From Burkholderiales bacterium (GTDB taxonomy: Bacteria; Pseudomonadota; Gammaproteobacteria; Burkholderiales; Ga0077523), in NCBI GenBank assembly GCA_022843925.1, contig JALHMS010000007.1, positions 1 through 49,421 of the forward strand: DNA of 49,421 bases, read 5' to 3'. Position numbers and translations under genes: made by a program. The notes beneath the pieces are model-generated. The model had not been told where the DNA came from, did not search any database, and saw only the letters and a program-made list of their open reading frames with translations. Shown here piece by piece: positions 43,397 through 49,421 of the stretch (position 1 is the first letter of the stretch; every line of letters starts with the position of its first letter).

Positions 43397-46300
43397 ATGG
43401 TCCGACAACGCACGTCCGCGCCTCTGCGCCCAGCCCTGGCTGCAGGGTGGATCGCCGGTGTGCTCCTCGTCCTCAGTTTCCTCGTATGGGGCGGGCTGCG
43501 TTACGAGGAGAGCCGGTCCGCGCGCGAGCGGTTCGATCGCCAGGCGAGCGAGGCACGCGACATTCTTGTCCGGCAGTTCCAGCGGATCGAGCAGGTGATG
43601 GTCGGGGCGGCCGCGCTGTTCGCGATCAAACCGGACCTGACGGAAGCCGAATGGACATCCTTTGTGGACGGACAGCACATCCCCGCCATCGGCCGCGTCG
43701 GGGCCACCGGCATCGGGTTTCTCGAGCGTGTCACCCCTGACCGCCTCGACGAGCACCAGAGCCGGATGCGGCGAAGGGACCCGAAGTATCGCGTCTGGCC
43801 CGAGGGCGAGCGACCCGTCTACTACCCGCTGGTACTGTCGCGCCAGCCTGAGGCGTTGGCCGTCGCGGCGCCCTTCGGTTACGACCCGACCACGAGCCCC
43901 GAGCGCCATGAGGCGCTGACACGGGCGCTCGCCACCGGAAAGATCGGCTATTCGAGCGTCGTGATCCTGAAGGCGATCGACCCGGCGACGGGCAAACCGT
44001 CGGTGGAGGCGGGCAAGGCCGTCGCCATGTATGCGCCGGTCTTCCGGGCGCTTCCGGGCAACGTGTCCGCCGGGGTCGGCCCGGATCGCCATCTCGGATT
44101 CGTGCTGTCGGCGGTGCGGCTGCACACCATGACGGATCATGTGAGCCACTCGCTCCGCGATGTGGCCGTGGCGGTGAGACCACCAGGGACCCGCGATTTC
44201 ATCCAGAGCACGCTCGTCACGCCGGGTCCCGGGGCGGCGCAGTTCTCCCGGACAGACAGAGTGGAGATCGGCGGGATGCCCTGGGACGTGCGGGTGGAAT
44301 CGGTCCGGCGGGGCGCAGGCTGGCTGTCGCGCACCGATCTCGTCCTGGGGCTGGGGCTCCTCGGCGCGGCGGCTGTGGTGGCCTGGGGGCGAGCCGTCGA
44401 ACGCCGTCGCGCCGTCGCCGAGGCCGACCTCGAAGCTTCGCAGCGTGCCAACGAGGCCCGTTTCCGGGAACTGGCGGATACGGCACCCTTCATCGCCTGG
44501 ATGGCGACGCCGGATCTCAAGGTCACCTACCTGAACAACCGCTGGTGGCAGTTCGTGGGCACGCCGCCGATGGCCCTGCCCGAGGACGGCGTCGACATGG
44601 TGGCCGTCCATGCAGAGGACCTTGCCGAGGTGAAGCGGGTGGCCGCGCATGGGGAACCGTTCACCCACGCGGTACGCATGCGCAGCGCGAGCGGCCAGTA
44701 CCGCTGGTTTCTCGTTTCGGGCGAGCCCGTGCGCCGTCACGACGGCACGCTGGCCGGCTTCATGGGTACGGCCTCGGACATCCACGAACAGCACGAGACG
44801 CAGCAGCACCTCGCGACCAGCCAGGCGCGTTACCGGCTGTCCGTCGGCAGCGGTCGCACCGGCATCTGGGAATGGAACATCGCCGCCGGAACCCTGTATT
44901 GCAGTTCCGCGTTTACGAGCATGCTGGAACTCGACCCCATCGCGTTCGGTGCCGAGCCCGATGTCCTGGGGGACGGCTGCCTCGTACTGCTCCGGCATGT
45001 CCTGTCCCTGGAGCAACGCGTCCATCCGGAAGACCGGTCGACGCGGCGGGACGCCTTGCGGGCGCTGCTGCGCGACCGCGTGCCGCTCGACATCGTGGTG
45101 CGTATCGCGAACGCCGCCGGCGTCCACCGCTACTACCGCCTCCAGGCCGACGGCCTGTGGGATGACGAGGGTCGCTGCACGCGCTGCGCGGGCACCGTGA
45201 CGGACATCACCGAACTCAAGCTGGCCGAGCTCGAGGCGCAGCGCAGCCGGACGTTCCTCGACGCCATCGTCAACGCGATCCCCAGCCCCGTCGTCGTCAA
45301 GGACCAGCATCTGCGCTGGTCGATGGTGAATGCCGCGTTCGAGGAGGCGTTCGGAATTCAGGCCCGGCAAGTCATCGGCCGCACGGACGCGGACATCCTG
45401 CCGCCCGAGATCACGGCCCGCACGGAGACGGAGGATCACCGCCTCATCACCACCGGACTGGCCATGCGGTCGGAAGTGCTGTCTACGCTCGTCGCGGGCG
45501 AGGCGCGCTGGTTCCTCAAGTACAAGTCGGCACTGGACATACCGGGCGACGGCCGCTATCTGATCAGCGTGTCCAACGACATCGACGCCCGGAAGCGCGC
45601 CGAGATGGAGGTCGAACGCAGCCGCCGCTTCCTCGATGCCGTGATCGAGGCCATTCCGATCCCCGTCATGGTGCGTGACAACGAGAGACGGGTCCTCATC
45701 GCGAACGAGGCCGCAGCCAGGGTCTTCGCGCTGCCGCCCGACCGCATGATCGGGACCCTGCCGGAGTCGATGTTCAGCGAGGCCTACTGCCGCCAGGCCC
45801 GTGCGGAGGACGACGTGCTCTGGGCTCAGGGCGGCGGCATCCTCTCGAACGAAACCGAGCTGCCCCGACTCGGTGGCGAACCGCGGTGGATGCTCAAGAC
45901 CAAGGTCGGCACGGTCCTGCCCGATGGATCGCGCTACGTCATCGCAGCCTACCTGGACATCACGGAGCGGCGCCAGATGGAGGAAGCCCTGCGCGCGCAT
46001 GGAGAGCATCTCGAGGAACTGGTCGCGGCGCGCACCGGCGAGCTCGAGACCGCGAAGAATGCGGCCGAAGCGGCGAACCGGACCAAGTCGGAGTTCCTCG
46101 CCAACATGTCGCACGAGCTGCGCACGCCCATGCATGCGGTTCTGTCGTTCGCGAAGCTGGGCGCCGACCGTCTCGACGCCGGGCGGACGGATGCTGAGAA
46201 GCTGCGCCAATACCTGGGCCGCATCCAGTCGAGCGGCGGCCGCCTGCTGAACCTCCTCAATGATCTGCTCGACCTGTCGAAGCTCGAGGCGGGCCGCATG

Positions 46301-46810
46301 AATTACGACTTCGGTCGGCACGACCTGCGTCAGATCGTCGATGCGGTGGTCGAGGAGATGTCGCAGATCGCCCGCGAGAAAGGCATCACGGTCGAGGTCG
46401 CCGGGGGCGATCAGCCCGTGCCCGTGTGGTGCGATCCCGCGCGGATCGGACAGGTCTTGCGCAATCTGCTCGGCAACGCGCTCAAGTTCACCCCCGCCGG
46501 GCGGGCGGTGCGCCTGGCACTCGGATCGGGCCCGCTGCCCTTCGGGCCCGGCAGGCCGGGGGCGCATCTGGAGATCACCGACGAGGGCAACGGCATTCCC
46601 GACGGCGAGCTCGAAGCCGTCTTCGACAAGTTCGTCCAGAGCAGCAAGACCCGCAGCGGCGCCGGCGGGACCGGCCTCGGCCTCGCCATCTGCCGCGAGA
46701 TCGTGACCCAGCATGGCGGACGCATCTGGGCCGAGCACGCACCCCATGGCGGTGCGCGGTTCGTGGTGGTCATGCCCGCAGACGAGGGCGAAGCGCAACT
46801 CGCGCAGTAG
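43397..46810 (+). CDS. CHASE-domain sensor histidine kinase with four PAS domains
   Basis: A 1137-residue membrane kinase. A first membrane helix (about residues 12-34) and a second (about 313-333) enclose a CHASE domain of roughly 270 residues (IGRVGATGIGFLERVTPDRLDEH, YPLVLSRQPEALAVAAPFGYD), the extracytoplasmic small-ligand sensor. Four PAS segments follow at about 353-470, 476-605, 617-735 and 743-860. A coiled coil leads to HisKA with H906 ([19 protein letters not shown]) and an ATPase domain with LLGNALKFTP, DEGNGIPDGE and GTGLGLAIC. There is no receiver domain and no adjacent response regulator, so the output partner is elsewhere. Start at 43397 gives the membrane helix at the N-terminus. 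Confidence 0.92.
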   Translation: MVRQRTSAPLRPALAAGWIAGVLLVLSFLVWGGLRYEESRSARERFDRQASEARDILVRQFQRIEQVMVGAAALFAIKPDLTEAEWTSFVDGQHIPAIGRVGATGIGFLERVTPDRLDEHQSRMRRRDPKYRVWPEGERPVYYPLVLSRQPEALAVAAPFGYDPTTSPERHEALTRALATGKIGYSSVVILKAIDPATGKPSVEAGKAVAMYAPVFRALPGNVSAGVGPDRHLGFVLSAVRLHTMTDHVSHSLRDVAVAVRPPGTRDFIQSTLVTPGPGAAQFSRTDRVEIGGMPWDVRVESVRRGAGWLSRTDLVLGLGLLGAAAVVAWGRAVERRRAVAEADLEASQRANEARFRELADTAPFIAWMATPDLKVTYLNNRWWQFVGTPPMALPEDGVDMVAVHAEDLAEVKRVAAHGEPFTHAVRMRSASGQYRWFLVSGEPVRRHDGTLAGFMGTASDIHEQHETQQHLATSQARYRLSVGSGRTGIWEWNIAAGTLYCSSAFTSMLELDPIAFGAEPDVLGDGCLVLLRHVLSLEQRVHPEDRSTRRDALRALLRDRVPLDIVVRIANAAGVHRYYRLQADGLWDDEGRCTRCAGTVTDITELKLAELEAQRSRTFLDAIVNAIPSPVVVKDQHLRWSMVNAAFEEAFGIQARQVIGRTDADILPPEITARTETEDHRLITTGLAMRSEVLSTLVAGEARWFLKYKSALDIPGDGRYLISVSNDIDARKRAEMEVERSRRFLDAVIEAIPIPVMVRDNERRVLIANEAAARVFALPPDRMIGTLPESMFSEAYCRQARAEDDVLWAQGGGILSNETELPRLGGEPRWMLKTKVGTVLPDGSRYVIAAYLDITERRQMEEALRAHGEHLEELVAARTGELETAKNAAEAANRTKSEFLANMSHELRTPMHAVLSFAKLGADRLDAGRTDAEKLRQYLGRIQSSGGRLLNLLNDLLDLSKLEAGRMNYDFGRHDLRQIVDAVVEEMSQIAREKGITVEVAGGDQPVPVWCDPARIGQVLRNLLGNALKFTPAGRAVRLALGSGPLPFGPGRPGAHLEITDEGNGIPDGELEAVFDKFVQSSKTRSGAGGTGLGLAICREIVTQHGGRIWAEHAPHGGARFVVVMPADEGEAQLAQ

Positions 46811-46891
46811 GTGTTCGGAAGCCCGGTCGCTGGCGGGCGCAGCAGGACCTCATGGCATCGGCGCACGGCGCATTGGCGCAACGGCATCGCC

Positions 46892-46980
46892 ACATCGGGG
46901 TCGGACCCGCGCAACGCCCATTGCGCGACTCACGGGGAATGTTTCCATCCCCGAGGAATCCGCCCACGGCGACCTCGTTC
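46892..46980. repeat. decayed single copy of the array B/C element
   Basis: ACATCGGGGTCGGACCCGCG at 46892 is followed by CACGGGGAATGTTTCCATCC and CCCGAGGAATCCG, the spacer of arrays B and C with substitutions. The core palindromes are mostly lost. It lies 80 bp after the CHASE kinase stop. Confidence 0.65.
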
Positions 46981-46984
46981 GCTT

Positions 46985-47093
46985 GCGGGGGTCCGCTCCC
47001 GGTGGGAATGTGCCACGCCCGCGAAGGCGGTCGATGCACAAGCCATGCTCCCACCTGAACCACTGCCTTCGCGGCCATGGGCCGCTCCTACAA
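46985..47093. repeat. degenerate array-D-type REP element
   Basis: GCCACGCCCGCGAAGGCGGTCGATGCA and, further on, TGCCTTCGCGGCCATGGGCCGCTCCTACAA are a diverged single copy of the array D core, with the inverted CTCCTACAA end preserved. Written here in parts: GCCCGCGAAGGCGG near 47019 and GGGCCGCTCCTACAA near 47081. Confidence 0.65.
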
Positions 47094-47201
47094 AACCGAG
47101 GCCAACCACAATCGCGGCCAGCCCTGCGCATCGGGGTCGGATCCACGCAGAAATCAGCTCAGGCTGGGGAATCGCACATCCGACCGAAGCAATACTGGAC
47201 C

Positions 47202-47459
47202 TTACCGACGCGCGCCCCTTCGCAAACACCCCGCGATGACCAGCAATCCGATCGTGACGCCGGCCCGAGTGCCCGGCTCGGGAATCGGCGCCGAGACGAT
47301 CGTGAATCCTGCCTTGGGCGGGAGCGAGACACCGGCCACCGATACCGAGACTGCCCCCACGCACTCGCCGACGAGCCCCCTCTCGGACCTGTCCACATCA
47401 CCCATGGCCTCTTCACGCCCGCCGATCCCGCCGGGGAGAGCAGCCCGATCGGCATCCAC
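47202..47459 (-). pseudogene. remnant of a PEP-CTERM protein gene
   Basis: The minus-strand frame ends with APIPEPGTRAGVTIGLLVIA and a basic tail CLRRGARR, a full PEP-CTERM sorting signal (PEP box, hydrophobic helix, arginines). Only about 60 residues precede it and no signal peptide is present, so the gene has lost its 5' part. The AAA-type gene at 47501 begins just beyond the remnant on the other strand, perhaps where the deletion or insertion occurred. Confidence 0.65.
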
Positions 47460-47500
47460 TATCCTTGCATTTTGGATGCCTCCTTTCCAATATACGAGGC

Positions 47501-48658
47501 ATGTTCGATCGTCTCGCCCATGATCTCCTGCTCGACGCCGCGGCGCAGTTCCCGGCTGTCGCCATCCTCGGCGCCCGCCAGGTCGGGAAGACCACCCTCG
47601 CCCGGACCACGTTCCCAGGCTTCGCTTATGCCGACCTGGAGAACCCGCGTACGGCCGACCGTTTTCGCGACGATGCCCGGTTTTCCCTCGACCATACGGG
47701 CCGCCAGGGCGTAGTCCTCGACGAGTGCCAGGCAGTGCCTGCCGTGTTCGCCGCGCTTCGCGGCGCGATCGACGATCGTCGCTCCGAGAATGGCCGTTTC
47801 GTGATTCTCGGGTCTGCGCAACCAGCGCTGGTTCGAGGCATCTCCGAGTCCCTCGCCGGGCGGGTCGCCGTCATCGATCTCGATCCGCTGACGGCATCCG
47901 AGGCTGCCACCGGCGATGCGCCTCGAGATTGGAAGTCGCTCTGGTTGAAGGGCGGGTTTCCGGACGCGGTGCGTGGCGATTTTCGCGGTTGGTGGGAGGC
48001 GTACCTGCGCATGCTGCTCGAGCGCGACTTGCCGCAGTACGGCGTCTCGGCCGATCCGGTCCTTGTCCGACGCCTGCTGACGATGCTGGCCCATCAGCAC
48101 GGCGGGCTGTTCAATGCGTCTGCCCTCGGTAGTTCGCTGGCGGTGTCGCACCACGTCATTCAGCGATACCTCGATGTCCTCGAGTCGGTCTTCCTCGTGC
48201 GCCGCCTGGCACCGTGGTTTCGCAACGTCGGCAAACGACTGACCAAGGCCCCGAAGGTCTACATCCGCGACTCCGGCCTGCTGCATCACCTGCTGAACAT
48301 CTCCACCTTGGATGAACTGGACAACCATCCTTCGCGGGGCGCGAGTTGGGAAGGGTTCGTGATCGAAGACGTGATTCGGCGGGAACGCCTGGTCCACCGG
48401 ACTTCCCAGCCCTGGTTCTGGAGAACTGCCGCGGGCGCCGAGATCGACCTCCTTCTCGATCGCGGGAGCGAGCGCATTGCGCTGGAAGTGAAGGCCGGTC
48501 GCGGCGATGACGCCCGCGCGATCCGCTCGCTCAGGGATTCGATGCGCGACGTGGAGCCCGCCCGCGCATGGATCGTCGATCAGGCGGACGGCATCGCGAG
48601 CCTCGGCCCCGGCATCGCGCGCGCGGGCTTCACCTCAGTGATGCACGGGGCCCCCTGA
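47501..48658 (+). CDS. AAA ATPase with DUF4143 C-terminal domain
   Basis: A 385-residue protein. The AAA_14 domain has the Walker A motif GARQVGKT at residues 24-31 and Walker B GVVLDECQ, then the sensor-1-like VILGSAQPALVR. The C-terminal DUF4143 part contains PKVYIRDSGLLHHLL and a PD-(D/E)xK-like core AEIDLLLDRGSERIALEVKAG. Such proteins are common accessory genes of unknown role, perhaps nucleic acid processing. The ATG at 47501 was chosen; TTG at 47465 is possible. It lies upstream of array C. Confidence 0.88.
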   Translation: MFDRLAHDLLLDAAAQFPAVAILGARQVGKTTLARTTFPGFAYADLENPRTADRFRDDARFSLDHTGRQGVVLDECQAVPAVFAALRGAIDDRRSENGRFVILGSAQPALVRGISESLAGRVAVIDLDPLTASEAATGDAPRDWKSLWLKGGFPDAVRGDFRGWWEAYLRMLLERDLPQYGVSADPVLVRRLLTMLAHQHGGLFNASALGSSLAVSHHVIQRYLDVLESVFLVRRLAPWFRNVGKRLTKAPKVYIRDSGLLHHLLNISTLDELDNHPSRGASWEGFVIEDVIRRERLVHRTSQPWFWRTAAGAEIDLLLDRGSERIALEVKAGRGDDARAIRSLRDSMRDVEPARAWIVDQADGIASLGPGIARAGFTSVMHGAP

Positions 48659-48689
48659 AACGAAAGGACCGCACGAAGAGGGCTCGAGG

Positions 48690-48837
48690 CGCATCGGGGT
48701 CGGCCCCAAGCAACGCCCCGATACCCCTCGATCTTCTAACGCTTCTCATCGCAAACGAGGTCGATTTCAACATCTTTGTGGCGACGGTAAGCCCGCGGTT
48801 GTCTCCATCCCCGAAGAATCCGTTCGCGATAGTTCTC
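48690..48837 (+). repeat. left flank module of array C
   Basis: Homologous to 42497-42654: it begins CGCATCGGGGTCGG, continues with GCAACGCCCCGATACCCCTC and ends with the TCCATCCCCGAAGAATCCG spacer. It starts 32 bp after the AAA gene stop, as its partner starts 17 bp after the toxin stop. Confidence 0.75.
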
Positions 48838-49421
48838 GTGGGTCGAGCACTCGCTCGACGCGGCGATGGCATGGGCGCTACGGCGAATCCAGCGACGCGG
48901 GCGTCGAGCCGTGCTCGACCCACGGGGGATGTTTGCATCCATCCCCGAAGAATCCGTTCGCGATGGTTCTCATGGGTCGAGCACTCGCTCGACGCGGCGA
49001 TGGCATGGGCGCTGCGGCGGCTCCAGCGACGCGGGCGTCGAGCCGTGCTCGACCCACGGGGGATGTTTGCATCCATCCTCGAAGAATCCGTTCGCGATGG
49101 TTCTCGTGGGTCGAGCACTCGCTCGACGCGGCGATGGCATGGGCGCTGCGGCGCATCCAGCGACGCGGGCGTCGAGCCGTGCTCGACCCACGGGGGATGT
49201 TTGCATCCATCCTCGAAGAATCCGTTCGCGATGGTTCTCGTGGGTCGAGCACTCGCTCGACGCGGCGATGGCATGGGCGCTGCGACGAATCCGGCGACGC
49301 GGGCGTCGAGCCGTGCTCGACCCAAGGGGGATGTTTGCATCCATCCCCGAAGAATCCGTTCGCGATGGTTCTCGTGGGTCGAGCACTCGCTCGACGCGGC
49401 GATGGCATGGGCGCTGCGGCG
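48804..49421 (-). repeat. tandem array of 134-bp palindromic units (array C), runs off the window
   Basis: Anchors lie at 48838, 48972 (one base changed), 49106, 49240 and 49374, exactly 134 bp apart, and the array continues past the window end. Units are nearly identical to those of array B, with stem GTCGAGC-CGT-GCTCGAC, outer arms GTGGGTCGAGC and GCTCGACCCAC, and the GGATGTTTGCATCCATCC spacer. Open frames through it rotate because 134 is not a multiple of three. Confidence 0.93.

Noticed and set aside
30036-49421. Prophage or integrative element
   Set aside because: No integrase, phage structural, conjugation or replication gene and no tRNA attachment site was seen; the toxin-antitoxin, immunity and AAA genes alone do not prove one.
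1-49421. tRNA or rRNA genes
   Set aside because: I looked for cloverleaf-like T-arm patterns with matching acceptor stems and saw none; a covariance-model scan would be needed to exclude them fully.

Overview
The window is a high-GC bacterial chromosome segment, most likely from a betaproteobacterium (Burkholderiales, Rhodocyclales or Nitrosomonadales sense; the order is not decided by the sequence). The clues are a RegB/RegA redox two-component pair, a Tat-exported HiPIP, three intact PEP-CTERM surface proteins plus one remnant, a quinoprotein alcohol dehydrogenase with its own cytochrome c and an unlinked SoxYZ-like carrier, and a FdI-like 7Fe ferredoxin. No tRNA, rRNA, transposase, integrase or cas gene was seen.

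Layout. 1-6.4 kb: RidA protein, CPA2 cation/proton antiporter, an unknown small protein, a PQQ alcohol dehydrogenase carrying the D-x-D signature of lanthanide-dependent enzymes, its cytochrome c, and a convergent AraC-type regulator. 6.8-17.1 kb: a ten-gene chemotaxis operon (MCP, CheY, STAS, CheA, tandem-PAS MCP, CheW, CheR, CheD, CheB, BLUF). The last gene, overlapping cheB by four bases, is a complete BLUF blue-light receptor. 17.2-21.1 kb: HiPIP with a clean terminator, a PEP-CTERM protein, regB-regA with two GCGAC-N5-GTCGC palindromes in the upstream intergenic region, and a probable minus-strand small RNA behind regA. 21.2-30.0 kb: mostly metabolic and envelope genes (flavin-nucleotide-binding protein, DMT transporter, SMP-30/gluconolactonase, RlpA-like protein, a hydratase/aldolase pair, PEP-CTERM protein, SoxYZ-like carrier, CinA). 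31.3-40.3 kb: hybrid histidine kinase, a large repeat-built PEP-CTERM protein divergent from a secreted beta-helix protein, and a molybdopterin oxidoreductase with ferredoxin. 40.5-49.4 kb: an accessory region with an orphan YezG-like immunity protein, a type II toxin-antitoxin locus whose promoter, operator and antitoxin 5' part are tandemly duplicated, a CHASE-PAS histidine kinase, a PEP-CTERM remnant and an AAA/DUF4143 protein.

The second half holds four tandem arrays of palindromic, apparently non-coding DNA: 130-bp period (30036-31145), 197-bp period (37119-37825), and 134-bp period twice (42621-43143 and 48804 to the window end). The 130-bp and 134-bp units are the same element family in opposite orientations, with a shared core of about 88 bp bounded by inverted CGTGGGTCG ends. 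No period is a multiple of three, and in the 130-bp array the hairpin loops vary while the stems stay fixed.

Working picture (inference): blue light sensed by BLUF may feed into a chemosensory pathway co-expressed with two receptors, while RegBA senses the quinone/redox state and may control itself and the neighbouring PEP-CTERM gene. Periplasmic electron carriers (cytochrome c, HiPIP) and the quinoprotein dehydrogenase fit a respiratory or facultatively phototrophic lifestyle, but no photosynthesis genes are present here.
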